From contig OX438741.1 in assembly GCA_949316235.1 (NCBI GenBank), positions 27,595,324 through 27,659,323 on the forward strand: a stretch of DNA of 64,000 bases, in the 5' to 3' direction. Every line of letters starts with the position of its first letter. Position 1 is the stretch's first letter. This document shows, piece after piece, positions 1 to 11,199 of the stretch. A program made the translations under genes and the position numbers. Source of the stretch: Oegoconia quadripuncta (lineage: Eukaryota > Arthropoda > Insecta > Lepidoptera > Autostichidae). A model generated the notes under the pieces. That model had not been told where the DNA came from, searched no databases, and was given only the letters and a program-made list of their open reading frames with translations.

Positions 1-399
1 GTAATCATAATGCGCATTGTCGAGGCTATAACTACACTGAACGCACCAACAAATCTTGTCAGTTTTATACTAGTCACATACTGCGCGTATAGTATACGTA
101 TTATGCGCATTATCCTATTACCAACCCGTCTGCTGACCATTGATTTGTTTGCAAGCTTGACCGACCTTTAAGATACAAACTTGCAATGTCTGGTCCAACC
201 CATAAATTTAATGTATCACAAACATCATGATAGGTGCTTTGATTTACATTTATTTATAATAATATCATTTATAATAAATATTTATTTACAAAAATAAATG
301 TATTTATGTAGTATATCAACCATCTGGTATCCACCACGATGATGTTTCTGTTAGTTTTATTATTATTGCGTTTTACTTATTCCGAATGTTTTGTTTCAG

Positions 400-453
400 G
401 TTTATCATCAGGCATATGTGATATTTAATGTCATAAATGCAGCATGGCGTTAA
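400..453 (+). CDS. Odorant receptor, last coding exon only (gene runs off the left edge)
   Basis: A splice acceptor (tttcag) ends at 399. It is followed by 17 codons, VYHQAYVIFNVINAAWR, and a TAA stop. This matches at 15 of 17 residues the last exon of the complete odorant receptor at 3634-10425, in the same phase. In insect ORs (7tm_6 family, ligand-gated cation channels formed with Orco in sensory neurons) this short exon encodes the end of the last transmembrane helix and the C-terminal tail. Earlier exons are not visible in bases 1-399, so they lie outside the window. A possible polyadenylation signal AATAAA sits at 780-785. The near identity to its neighbour suggests a recent tandem duplication. 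Confidence 0.85.
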   Translation, partial: VYHQAYVIFNVINAAWR

Positions 454-1281
454 ATCTAGTGGGATTTATCCAAAATCTTACATTAATGTGAACATTAGTT
501 GACTATCTGTAAGTGCTTCTAGCTATTGTGTTTTATACTGTATATTAAGTATTTATATATATTTATTAAGTAAGTCTATTAATATGATATTATTATTATA
601 TTTATGCATACTTATCTATAATTATTTCTTTAGTTGGTAGTATCGTGCACCCTACCTGTTTTTCTACCTACAAATGTCGCATAGCTGTGGGTTGTCTGAA
701 AATAGATCGCTTTTAATGATAAGATCGCCCAATTGTGTTCTATTGTTATCATCAAAAAATATTGTAAATTATTTTGCGAAATAAAGGACATCTATTGTAT
801 TAATTTCCCTTATTTCCCGCTCCCGTGGAATTTCGGGAAACCCGTTTTTAGTTGAGGTCACTTACTTACCTATAAACTACCTGCCAAATTTAAGATTCAT
901 GGGCCAAAGTTTCAAGATTTCGTGTTTAGTCAGTGAATGAGAGTGACCTTATTTATAACTAGTTTTTGATAAAAGTATATAGCACTTAATAAAATCAAAT
1001 ATCAGTATTTTGGATATTTCACTTGTAAATCATTTCTACTACTTCGACTGGCAGGAAAATCATCAGTAATTAATGATCGTCACGTCGTGATTGCCACCAT
1101 AAAGTTTATGTAAAAATTCTACTCAGATGATGTGGAATCATATGACAAGGGAGAGTTAGGGAGTAAACCAAATTATTTACTACTAATAGCTAACCGTTTG
1201 CATGAAGCAATTGGTTTTTAATGAAGAAAACCTATTACTCAGTTACGTGCTGTGTGGTTTCGGCATTCAAATAAAATAGAA

Positions 1282-1560
1282 GCAACCCCTCTCTTCCCCA
1301 GGGTGTCGTAAAAGGCGACTAAGGGACTTTCCACCAAAAACATCTATAGATTTGCACGTTTCAATGGGCTCATCACGCGTGCATTTCTGTATATTCCTTA
1401 AGGTGAACCGTAGATGTTGTTGCTTGTTAACGGCTTTGCAACGACGTTCCTAATACCTTATAGGTACAGTCAATTCCACAATTAATCCTACAGGGCTATT
1501 TGACATGATGCAAGCATCGTGGCCTTTGATCGTGGCACATCGATTGATGTGACCCTGCCC
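1282..1560 (+). repeat. Interspersed repeat, family H (probable LINE 3' region or SINE)
   Basis: A recurring block beginning near 'gtcgtaaaaggcgactaagg', with a later 'catcacgcgtgcatttctgt' segment and a final 'gtgaccctgcccc'-like end. Related copies lie at about 17535-17735 (minus), 38735-38955, 59600-59832 and 60215-60375. The better copies end with 'accccatttgggataaaggtcgtgac'-type sequence. No protein coding is seen. The recurrence itself is direct; the class is inferred. Confidence 0.6.
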
Positions 1561-1589
1561 CTTGAAACAAATGGTAGTGGATTCGAATT

Positions 1590-1770
1590 CCGCTAGTTTG
1601 TATATACGGACCTATGTACTCGAGTTATCGATGTTTGCATTTGTAATATATGTATATATTTACAAAAAAATGTATTTTATCAACCAACTAGTATCCATAA
1701 TTCAAGCCTAGTTGCTTGTGTGGAAGAAGTTGGCGCTGTATGTATGTAAAGTGTGTGTAAAGTGCAAGGA
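1590..1770 (+). repeat. SINE family A, 3' part
   Basis: Contains the family A landmarks in order: 'tatcaaccaactagtatcca', 'caagcctagttgcttg' and 'ggcgctgtatgtatg'. The tRNA-like head is absent, so the copy is 5'-truncated. The full-length relative is at 10925-11199. A further fragment of the same tail lies at about 280-345. Confidence 0.65.
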
Positions 1771-2045
1771 TATAGACCTTCCCTCGTATATGAGGGAGTA
1801 TGGGCCGTAGTCCACAACCCTGGCCCAATGCGGGTTGAGGACTTCACATGCTTTGAACTTTTATTTCTCAAGCATGCAGGTTTCCTCACTATGTTTTCCT
1901 TCATCGTTTAGGAGCAGTCGGATCAGTGCACATAAGTAATAAAATAAAATTTAAAAACTCATTGGTACATGGGCCTGCCTGAGAATCAACCCGGACCTCC
2001 CAAATTGGGAGACCGTATCTTAACCACTGAGCCACGGACGCTCCT
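1765..2045 (-). repeat. tRNA-derived SINE, family D
   Basis: Read on the minus strand it starts with a tRNA-like head: 'gtggctcagtggttaagat' resembles box A, and 'ccgggttgattctcaggc' is a degenerate box B. A body follows, ending near 'ccctcgtatatgagggagta' as read on the plus strand. Two more copies in the same orientation are at about 7975-8288 and 36410-36728. No acceptor-stem pairing supports a working tRNA. Confidence 0.7.
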
Positions 2046-2439
2046 CAAGGATATTCATATTTATTTATTTATTATATATCCTTCTCCTGCTTCTCATTTA
2101 AACACTGTTAATACAGACCACACCATTCACGTTTACGTCCGATACCGATTTTTATGTACCATTTCTATGAAAGAATGAAAACTCCGGAAAGATAATGTCT
2201 GTAATTTCAATCATAGGTGCCTTCTAAAAAGTGTTCATTTATTTATGTGTAATGTAAGGGTGATATTTTAATATAAGTTTCCGATTAGGTTACCAACTTT
2301 CAAAAAGAGGTTAATCATCGAATTCAATTTAATGAGTCGCGTTCTCTCGTTCAAGAGCCTTATAGCACTGAAACGTGGTCTCTATGGACTTTTAATCAAG
2401 CTCAAGATCACACAACCAGAGGGTTGTGGTCGGTGTTTA

Positions 2440-2715
2440 ACTACGTGATGGAATCAGGAATTAAGGAATCAATATAACCCTGCGGATTGGGTAAAGGGGC
2501 AGTGGGCAGACTTGGCTCGCAGGACTGATGTCTGTGGAGTATAAAAGTCCAGTGTAATCCACGCCTAGCAAAGCAGCGTGAAACATCCACGCGCAGGGTG
2601 AACAGACGACACCTATCGTAGGTCGCTTGATGTCACTTGAGATAGGCAGCAGCTTCTGGAAATCTATGGCGAGGCCTATGTTCAGCAGTGGACATCCTGT
2701 GGCTGATTATGATGT
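2440..2715 (+). pseudogene. LINE (RTE-like) reverse-transcriptase C-terminus, decayed
   Basis: Interrupted translation contains WADLARRTD, then the end pattern 'EIYGEAYVQQWTSCG', typical of the C-terminus of lepidopteran RTE/BovB-like ORF2 proteins. Several stops and frame changes break it. Equivalent 3' ends occur at 13765-13905 (plus), 26555-26650 (minus) and 29800-29985 (minus). It is a dead 5'-truncated copy. Confidence 0.6.
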
Positions 2716-3633
2716 ATGTTATGAGGCAGGATATTATACTGTTGCAATACCGGCTACTTTTTAGAATTCCGTAGTCAACAAGGAACCCTTATGGTGTCGC
2801 CATGTCTGTCTGTCTATCCCAGGCATATAGCTCAGAGGCTAGACGCTCGTAGTACTAAAATAAAATCTTGGTAAATATTTTTTTAGAGGACCTCCCCTAC
2901 ACGTAAAGTGGGGATGAATTTTCTTTTATTTCTGTACCTTATACCCCAAGGTCGTTCAAAAATATTAGAGGTTATCTTGAACAGTTATTCGAATCAGGGA
3001 TCCGTTTAAGAAATATTAAGCGTTATTAATATTTAAGTGCAAATTTTTGTTAGAGTCGAGTGGACCTACCAGCTAACTGATCAATTCTGGATACGTGAAA
3101 AATTCACGGCAGTAGTGAAATATAATGTCGCGATGTTTAATTAAAGAAATTTGATAATTATTATTTTGCCTATCTTGTGACTTCTTTTGGGCATTATTAT
3201 GACACGATTCCCTCCTTATATAGGCACGCCGCTTTCCAAAACTACATAAATGCAGTCTTTTTATGATAAAATACAATTTTCTTTTAGTTTTGCTATTTTC
3301 AACGGTTAAAGTACTTTCCTTCCATGGGCCATTGAAATTGGACACCCTGTATCCGTAATAGAAGAAAATTCAATGTCATGAGAAAATTGATTTAACATTT
3401 GGAAATAATAATAAGGATGACGCTGTTTGTACGTCAGTCAGTACCTATAGCCAAACTATCACCTCCACGGAAAGTAAAATTACCTTCTATCTTAAATTAT
3501 AGGACATTTGCCAGAAGTATATAGGAAAAATAAATAATAAATAGTTACCTACAAAGTGTAGCACGATGAAAGAGCTAACTAAAAGAGTCGTTTTCTAGAA
3601 CTACTAAGAACACTACGGTTTTGTATTTCAACG

Positions 3634-6600
3634 ATGTCAGACATAAAAGCAATAGGTTTAAATGTTGATAAAATATTTGAAATAATAATAGTATCTTTGA
3701 GGTTTAATCGTTTTCATCCAGATATACCGAGAAATACTAAATGGGTTTTTCAGTTCCTTGTAATGTACGGTATCTACTTATTGCTGTTTATTCTATTATT
3801 TTACAGTATCGTGTTTCAAGATTTTAAAAATAAAGATTTCGATAAAGCATGTTCAAATGGGGTTTTCTGTGTTATATATTTCGTTGTGTCATTTAAACAG
3901 GCAATGATGTTGCGGCACCAAAATACATTAAATGTGTTGATTGAAACAATGAAAGATGATTTTGTGACAGCGAATAAATTACCAATTGAAGAACAAAAGA
4001 TACTTTTAAATTACGCTCTGAAGGGTCAGTTTGTTGGAAAATTATGGTTTGTAATGGCAATTGTCACAGGTAGTGGGTTTACGTTAAGATCTATTGTGAT
4101 GATGCTATATTATACTGCTGTCGATGAATTCAAAATGGTTCCAATCTTCGAAATTACCCTTCCAGACGCATATTATAAGGATGTGGTGGTTTTTATATTC
4201 ATCTATATTATATCTTTATGGTATGCTGTTTACTCTATTAGTACATATATTGGATGTGCACCCCTAGGACCTGTACTAATGATACACGCTTGCGGTCAAC
4301 TGGAGCTTTTAAAGCTTCGTGTGAACGAACTTTTCGTTGATAATCACTACAAATGTCAAGAAACAAGACGAAAATTGAGATACATTATAAAAAGAATAGA
4401 AGACATAAACATGTAACGTATATAAATACTTATTTATTGTATAGATTATTATTCTTGGTTGTTACAGTAGTCTCTTTTTTTTAACGTCAACAGTTTCGTG
4501 AAGCGCATTTCGGAGAGTTTCCAATGGATGTACGAATTTGCAATGAAAGCGAGTAGTGTCACAATGCCAATAACATTGTATCGCATAATAGTGGTAAGTT
4601 AGTAAATATCTTACCAATTACATTCTTACTGCTCGAAAGTTATTATGGTCCCATTTAATTATGTACGTGTTTTAATTTTAAGGGGTTATTCTGTTAACAT
4701 AATACTAAAAAGTCATGTCAAAACAGGAAAATAAACGGTTTGCTCGAGAAAAAATTATATATACAGAATTGTTCAAATGTACCACTTGTATTTTTTTTAT
4801 CCACAACGGGTTAGCACTTGACCTGATGTTAAATGAAGATGAGGCCGAAGGTGGTGGCGTCCTGACCCGAAACCCCATCTTATTTGGGGGACTGGCTATC
4901 TTATCTCTGACAACCGGAACACAACAATGCTGTTAACATTGCTGTTTGATTTAGACAAGATTTAGATAAGACGGTGCTAGCTAGCCAGACGGACATTTAA
5001 TATGCCCTACCACCAACCAAACTGAGTACTAAATAATGTATATACCTACGTAGAAAGAAAGCGAAATAAGAAAAAACCGACCAACTGTGTGTCGGGCCAC
5101 GCGCAGTGTATGATCCCGTAGTTGCCTGTCATTTTCAACGGAAAGTACATTTTATAACTATTATTAATTTTTTGACTATTATTCATTTAATTGTAAAGCC
5201 TACTAAGCTGTGATAGCTTATACTGGAAATGTTACCGTCGTCGTGCGGCCGGCTCTGCAATATTAACACTTATTTAGGGGTTAATTTTATAAATGATACA
5301 CCAATCACTTCACAATAATTATTTACACATGTAAAAACCATGTGACGGATCGAAATAATTTTATTACTCCAAAACTATTCATTCATGTAAAAAAATTGAT
5401 AATGCAACGCTATAAGGAAAGTGGGAATCAGTACATTATTACAAGCTACGCGAAACTTATCATAGACTAATGTTTTTCTTATTAAAGAAAAATAAAAGGA
5501 AAGCTAATAGGGGTTGTTTGACATTAATAATTTATTTATATTACAGAAACTATGTCAATAAAAACCATAGCTAATAACAAAAGATTAAACCTAAATAAAA
5601 TAGCGAGTATATTTTTAAAAATATTTATAAATAAAAAATTTGTCCCAGATCTTGCACGGCCGGAAGGATCCTGAGTTAGGTTGGCGGCATTGTCTCGTTG
5701 AATAGCAAGGCTCACCTTTGCGCTAAATAGAGACCAGCCTTCCGAACGTGCGAGGTTTCGACCAAACGCTCCGATAAATTGACGGAGGAGGCTATGAGCG
5801 CCTGGTCCCCACGGCCCTTGGGTCTCTACCCCAAACGACGCAAAAATGTAAAAAAAAGATTAGGGACTCGATCTTCAGTTGCATGAAAATAAAAATGATC
5901 AATTCAGATAAAATTTCGTTTTATACAAAGCGATTAGAAAAATATGATTATATAATTTACGTACAGTCTGTACATAGCACGACAACCGTTATACTACCAG
6001 TGTAAGCAGGCCCCGCGCCGTTATCGGATATGCAGACGCAGCGAGATCAGTCCAAAGTGTCATGTCATGATGCGGCGGCCGTCTGTCTACTCCTGACATT
6101 GACTTAGAACTTTTATGAAGGAAACCAGCAAATTCGTCCGACTTCTAAATAACCGTTGATCCTGTGGCCCGTTTGTTGGACCAGCATCTATGTTCGTTTG
6201 TGAGGGTTTAGCTGCAATAGTGGGTATTTCACAATTTTTACAAATAAAAATTGTAGGATTACCACCATTTGTAACCTCCTGAAACGCAAAGACGGTGTTA
6301 TAACTTTCAACCCCATATCTGTCTGTGTCTATCTGTGCATAGCGAGAACAGTTTGTTTATTTTCGAAAACTGGCCATTGCGTGATGGTTCTTAGCCATAT
6401 TTAATGGAAACCGGCTAAACCGTTTCGAAGATATTTAGTTTTTTAACAAAATCAGTTTGTTTATAATTTCGATTTAGATTGATCGACAAATGGACATAGG
6501 GTTTGCGAGCATCACTCTCAAATTTAGCTATCTCAATGGAGCTAGCTAATTCTCGCCGAACAAAATGATCGAAGGGATATACTCATATTCTCTCGGAAGT

Positions 6601-9600
6601 TTTCTAAATTTTTACTTTATAGTTACCTCATCTTCATATTGGTAATTTTCATAACATGTTATGTCAATGTTATTTTGCAGAGTTTTAATAATAACGGTCA
6701 GCCGAATGTCGAGTTTATTTTCATGATACTGGCATGCATGGTGCTGACTTGGGCTCCGTGTTACTACGGCGACATCTTGTTGGAAATGGTATGATTCATC
6801 TGTAATTAGCTTCGGCGGTTACCCTAAAATGGATTTTATTGAAACTATAGAATACTCCTAGTCTTAGTTTATCTATTGAGTTGGGTTAGTACCTATACAG
6901 GGTGAAGTTGAATTTGTATAATTCCTATTTACTGGTGACTCCACTCCTCATTACGAACCAATTTCCCCAAGAACCATAGTCGAAATCGATCAAAAAATTT
7001 ACGATTACCCATACAAAGTAAACCATTCTGCCCCTTTTCACAAAGACATCTACATCGTAATTCAAAGCACTTAGTTGTTTTTAAAGCACTATTTATGGGA
7101 CTTGTATATTTTTGTTGTGTACTTTGTGTATTCTAGCATCACGTATGTAAAAATTTCTAGGTGGTACGACAGCAGATCGTAGTTGTCTGTATTGTTATCA
7201 AGACTGAACGTATTCTATACAAACTTACAAGTCAGAAAATTTAATGGACTTCTCTCGTACGGAGACGATCATGGCTGTAGGCCCAGGTCTCTATCACCAT
7301 GTTATTGCATAATCATCGGGTCTCTATATATGTATACCAAATTGAAAAGTGGATCAAAATTCACTTGCAATATTTCACCCAACAATTAAACACGTATAGT
7401 AAATAGTTATTTGCTCAACAAGAGAACAAAGATGGATTTTGTCGCGACGCTGATTTTTTGTCGGTGCTGTTTTATCGTGATTCTAGAGACAGCGCGATCC
7501 AAAAAACAAGATGCAAATTACTTTGCTCTTGTTTGAATCGTACAACTTTTCACCTGTCGTAGTGAGAAAAATGTAAAAGTCAGGATAACTATTGCAACAA
7601 ATTAAACAACACATTTATTTTTTTAAACGAAAGCGCAACAAAGAATTACATCCACAGTGTAGTCCTAGCATACCTGGGTCTTTCTATGTAGCTCATTGAG
7701 TGGTTTTTTTATGTAACAGACCCATCGTAGGAATCAACGTTTGGAAACGACAGGTTATGTCATGCCATGACAATTCGATGCAATCGTATAATCTGAAACA
7801 AATAAACCTTTACAGGCCAACATAACACAAAATTAATTTATCTCCGGGGGCCAATTCGAAATATTGAAAATGATAAAATAATACAGTTCCTATACCGACC
7901 GATTGAAATTATCACGAAAATTTATGAAAACCGTGTTCTCGGGTCTAATAGAGAATCGAACTTATGGAATCATCATTATCAGCCCGTAAACATCCCACTG
8001 CAGGAATATAGGCCTTCCCTCGTATAATGAGGGAGTATGGCCCGTAGTTCACCAATCTGCCCAATGCGGGTTGGGGTCTTCACATGCCTTTGAATTTTTA
8101 TTTCTCAGGCATGCATGTTTCCTCACGACGTTTTCAGAACAGTTCACCGTTTTAAGAGCAGTCGAATAAATGCACATAAGTAATTAAATTAAATTTAAAA
8201 GCTCATTGGTACATGGCCCATCTGGGAATCGAACCCGAACCTCTTAAATTGGGAAACCGCGTCTTAACCGCTGAGCCACCGACGCTCACTTAGCGAATAT
8301 CGCATCAATATTTAACCAAATGTCTACTGACTTGCATTTGTCTATGACAAGCATAAAACTACATAATACTTAAAGGGTATTTTCTTAAAGGCGGAGAACT
8401 TTAAATTGCAATAAAACACAAAAAATGTTTTTAATATCCATGAAATTAATGGTCCCATACATGGCGTAATCTGGAGGTCCAATTTTTACACACTCTTCGC
8501 AGTAAATGAGACTGTACTTCGCCAACAACGAGTCGAATGTTGGTTTGTAAGAGTTCCAAGTGTTCAATTATTTCTTGTTTAGCAGCGTAAGCGTAACCAT
8601 GCGACTTTACCCCAAAGAAAATAATCAAAAAGCGTCAAATCCCATGAACGAGGTGGCCACTTACAAATCGAGAAATTAATCGTTCGGCAAAAGTTTATCT
8701 CAGTAAATTAATTTAATTTGAAGAATTTGCAAATGTTGCTCTGGCGGGAATCTATATCCATGATGTTTTGCCAAACTAAACTAACGTCAATACAAACGAG
8801 GACTATCAAAACTGCCGTCCTTCTGCCGTCATAGAAATAAGTGTTGCCAGTGAAAGTTCTCCGCCTTAAAAAAAACACCCGTCATAAGATTTTTATTGCC
8901 CGCGAAATTTGTTTTTTCTTTCATTATGGCAAGTACCTATACGTTTCAATCAACGGAACAATCTCAATATCGAATGTGATATCACGAAAATATGAAAAAT
9001 GCTACTTATATATGATATCCGCCATGTTTAATCAATAAATATCGAGTGTGCAAAAGGTAGCCTGGAAGAGATCGCTCTTAGTGATAAGGCCGCATAAGTG
9101 TACTCTTTTCAGTATTGTGCTTTGTAAAATGTATATTCATTCTCCTTTTGTGCAATAAAGTGTATTTGTATTGTATTGTGTGATATTATACCGATGGCGT
9201 GAGAATTGGCCTCCAGGAAATGAACGTTTTTCGATATTTTTTAAATTTATTTATAGCAATTGCGAATTCAACAATAAGTTAAAAGTATTATCTAAAAATA
9301 TTTATAACTTGCTGAGAAAACTTAATTTGCATTATGTAGGTTTATTTGTTTCAGATTACAAATAAGTGGCTGATGGATACGAATTGTCAAAGAATACTAA
9401 TTATTGTTGCTGTGTGCTGTATTATATCAAAATATGGCCGTCAGCGCAATTTTGTTTTCATCTTTGGTGTGTCTATCTAACAGGGTGAAAGTCTCAGCAA
9501 TGCGATTTACCAGTGTGGTTGGGAAAAGCACTGGGATCAGAATGCGCGGTCCACCGTTCTCCTGATGCTGACCAGGAGTTCACAGCGTTTGGCCATCCGC

Positions 9601-10425
9601 TCCAAGTTTCGTATCATCTGTCTTGAGAGTCTCACTGATGTAAATATATTCTTATCGTTTTGTATTAACAACTAATGAAACTTACCAGTTTAGTAGGCAA
9701 GGCACTAAGTAATATACATATATACTTGAAAATTTTCATTCAAAATGGCTCGTACTTATTCTATAGTCCTGTAAAAATACGTCAACTTTGTGGTGGGACT
9801 TCCTATAATCTTAAAGTTCCAGATTTTTTATAGAAGAATAGAGTATCCATCAGTAATACAATAAAAATGTTTTCTAACAATAAATTCTGTAGCTTGCTTT
9901 ATGTATAGTATAGGTATTTAGTTATAAAACCTACAATATTAAATTAAAGTGCCCACTGTGAACTTCATTGCGTTGTAGAAGATGCAAAGATCTTCTAAAA
10001 CAATTTTCTTAAAAAATTAATCAAGGGATTTAATATTTTCTAAAAATAGTTTATTGACTCATGATATTTGCGTTCGGTGAAATTTTTCATAAATATAAAA
10101 AACTTATTGATCGATTTTTTGAAATAGTTACAGAAGTTTTAAGTATATTCTCTGACGCAATGAAATTCACAGTGGTAGTTTTAATGTAATAGTCTATGTT
10201 TTATTACTAAAACTTATATTATATCTAAAGCAAGCTACCGATTTGTTAGAGAACATTTTTAATCTATCACTGACAGGTATTCTACCCATGTGCAAAAAAT
10301 CACGGACTTTAAGATTATAGGAAGTTGAAAGTGTATCCTTACTGGACTACTATACCAATCTATTGTTTCAGGTCTATCAACAGGCTTACGTGATATTTAA
10401 TGTTATCAATGCAGCTTGGCTTTGA
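3634..10425 (+). CDS. Odorant receptor (7tm_6), complete, five exons, 398 aa
   Basis: Insect odorant receptor subunit, expected in the dendritic membrane of olfactory neurons, where it forms a ligand-gated cation channel with Orco. Exons: 3634-4412, 4494-4593, 6681-6788, 9484-9639 and 10372-10425. All introns are GT-AG, phases agree, and the joined CDS is 1197 nt. Exon 1 encodes the N-terminal RFNRFHPDIP region, several hydrophobic helices and the HACGQLELLKLRV segment. Exon 2 gives FVKRISESFQWMYEFAMKAS, exon 3 ends WAPCYYGDILLEM, exon 4 contains AIYQCGWEKHW and RSSQRLAIRSKF, and exon 5 is VYQQAYVIFNVINAAWL-stop. The order and the 398-aa length fit the 7tm_6 family. Long introns 2 to 4 hold SINEs and MITEs. 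The ligand cannot be inferred. Alternative splicing is not excluded. Confidence 0.93.
4830..5037 (-). repeat. tRNA-derived SINE family C, 5'-truncated, in OR intron 2
   Basis: The reverse complement of the family C body: the plus strand shows 'gaggccgaaggtggtggcgt', 'gacaaccggaacacaacaat', 'gctagctagccagacggaca' and 'ccaccaaccaaactgagtac'. The head is missing. Full copies are at 23975-24266 and 45114-45430. Confidence 0.7.
5645..5845. other. GC-rich island of unknown origin in OR intron 2
   Basis: About 200 bp much richer in G+C than the surrounding intron, between AT-rich flanks. It has no convincing reading frame and no family landmark I recognise. It may be a fragment of a mobile element or transferred coding DNA. 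Confidence 0.3.
6898..7050 (+). repeat. Half copy of a foldback MITE in OR intron 3
   Basis: Starts 'cagggtgaagttgaatttgt' after a TA. It follows the left arm of the 400-bp foldback element at 12106-12505: 'taattcc', 'actggtgactcc', 'gaaccatag' and 'catacaaagtaaaccattct'. The second arm is missing. Confidence 0.65.
7975..8288 (-). repeat. tRNA-derived SINE, family D, near full length, in OR intron 3
   Basis: On the minus strand the head reads 'gtcggtggctcagcggttaa', followed by a box-B-like 'gggttcgattcccagatggg' and 'ccatgtaccaatgagc'. The other end on the plus strand is 'catcccactgcaggaatata'. The best head sequence of the three family D copies is shared with 36410-36728. Confidence 0.75.
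8388..8867. mobile_element. DNA transposon derivative with 15-bp terminal inverted repeats, in OR intron 3
   Basis: Perfect 15-bp inverted ends, AAGGCGGAGAACTTT at 8388-8402 and its complement at 8853-8867, enclose 480 bp. Both ends have TTAA-like flanks. The minus strand carries decayed coding including a 'FGVKSHGYAYAAKQEIIEHL' run, loosely like the end of mariner/DDE_3-type transposases ('FFLWG.VK..VYA'). That resemblance is weak. No intact protein is present. Confidence 0.55.
9056..9180 (+). repeat. LINE 3' end in OR intron 3
   Basis: Begins 'ggtagcctggaagagatcgc' followed by 'tcttagtgataaggccgc' and ends 'gtgcaataaagtgtatttgt'. This is the common 3' region of lepidopteran non-LTR retrotransposons. 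A minus-strand relative is at about 58190-58270. Only the 3' tail survives. Confidence 0.6.
9801..10328. mobile_element. Large foldback (long inverted-repeat) MITE in OR intron 4
   Basis: Two arms of roughly 190 bp are near reverse complements. The left arm (about 9801-9985) starts 'acttcctataatcttaaagt' and holds 'gtagcttgctttatgtata' and 'cactgtgaacttcattgcg'. The right arm (about 10140-10328) holds 'gacgcaatgaaattcacagt', 'atctaaagcaagctac' and 'actttaagattataggaagt'. About 150 bp of AT-rich spacer lies between. The right edge lies about 45 bp before the last exon. No protein is seen, and the target duplication is unclear. Confidence 0.7.
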
Positions 10426-10510
10426 AGATAACGACTATTTGATCTCAATCAGATACCAGCATGTGGTTGAAACATGGTTTGCAAATTTTGAAACGTACGA
10501 TACCATACTA

Positions 10511-10516
10511 AATAAA
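10511..10516 (+). terminator. Candidate polyadenylation signal of the complete odorant receptor
   Basis: A canonical AATAAA begins 86 bases after the TGA stop at 10423-10425. It is the first AATAAA downstream, so a short 3' UTR of about 110 bases is likely. Confidence 0.55.
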
Positions 10517-10554
10517 AGCTAACCATTCCAAACTAAATAACAGCTTGTAAAAAT

Positions 10555-10690
10555 AAAAATTTCAGATACACCAATCATCTAGTCTCAAAAGAAGCAAAGC
10601 ATTGACAAATATTAACCCCTAGCGGGTACGAATCCCGCTAGGTGTAAATGTTTGTGTGATGAATACAAACATTTATTCCGGAGTCATGAA
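10555..10690. repeat. SINE family B remnant, rearranged
   Basis: Holds a minus-strand tail piece ('caccaatcatctagtctcaa') next to a plus-strand box-B and body piece ('gggtacgaatcccgctaggt', then 'tgtgtgatgaatacaaacat'). Two pieces in opposite orientation suggest nested or rearranged copies. Confidence 0.45.
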
Positions 10691-10695
10691 TGTAA

Positions 10696-10896
10696 CTAAT
10701 ATTATATTGTTTGTTGATTTGTTTGTTACTCAATCTCGGCAAAACGGATGAACGGGTTTGGATGAAATTTGGTATATAGGTAGAACATAACTTGGATTAA
10801 GACACTTTTTTCCTATAAAGTGAGTAATTCCCGCGGGATAAACAAATTTCCGCGATAAAGTTATTACACGCAGGCGAAGCCGCGGGCGGAAGCTAG
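10696..10896 (+). mobile_element. Helitron-like non-autonomous element, copy 1
   Basis: Shares with four other copies the series 'actaatattata', 'gaaatttggtatataggtag', 'cgcgggataaacaaatttcc', 'gcgataaagttatt' and 'gcgggcgga', then a CTAG end at 10893-10896. Better-preserved copies begin TC and end CTRR, the Helitron end rule. The left edge of this copy is uncertain because it abuts SINE sequence. Confidence 0.55.
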
Positions 10897-10924
10897 TGTT
10901 TATATAAATATGCAGGTACGTTTT

Positions 10925-11199
10925 GACGACCTGGTTGGTGTAGTGGTTAGAAACTCTGACCACTACACCAAAAGGCGAGGTTTCGAATCCCGCTAGGGGC
11001 ATATGTTTGTATGATGAATACGGATATATGTACCCGTGTTATGGATGTTTTATAATAAGTATTTATATTTATTAACAAAAGAACATATTTATGTAGTATA
11101 TCAACCACCTGGTATCCACAACACAAGCCTATATTTGCTTAAAGATGGAACTAGATGGCATTGTGTGTATGTCCAAGGATATTTATTTATTTATTAGCG
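10925..11199 (+). repeat. tRNA-derived SINE, family A, full length
   Basis: The head 'ctggttggtgtagtggttag' resembles RNA polymerase III box A and 'ggtttcgaatcccgctaggg' resembles box B. The body follows with 'tatcaaccacctggtatcca', 'caagcctatatttgctt' and 'tgtgtgtatgtccaaggata', ending in a (TTTA)n-like tail. It is the best family A copy here; others are at 16052-16255, 36005-36252 and 61925-62130. The tRNA-like fold is lost, so it is not called a tRNA gene. Confidence 0.75.

Larger units (their letters stand above)
454..3633. other. Intergenic DNA between two tandem odorant receptor genes
   Basis: About 3.2 kb with no host coding exon recognised. It holds a lepidopteran interspersed repeat at about 1282-1560, a SINE tail at about 1590-1770, a tRNA-headed SINE on the minus strand at about 1765-2045, and a decayed LINE reverse-transcriptase C-terminus at about 2440-2715. 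The short open frames in this stretch fall in these repeats or in AT-rich DNA. The OR promoter should lie just upstream of 3634, but no clear core motif was found. Confidence 0.6.

Noticed and set aside
1680..2178. Open frames on both strands
   Set aside because: They lie across SINE families A and D, which recur elsewhere in the window.
4715..4936. Open frame of 73 codons in OR intron 2
   Set aside because: Most of it is antisense to a family C SINE, and it lies in an intron.
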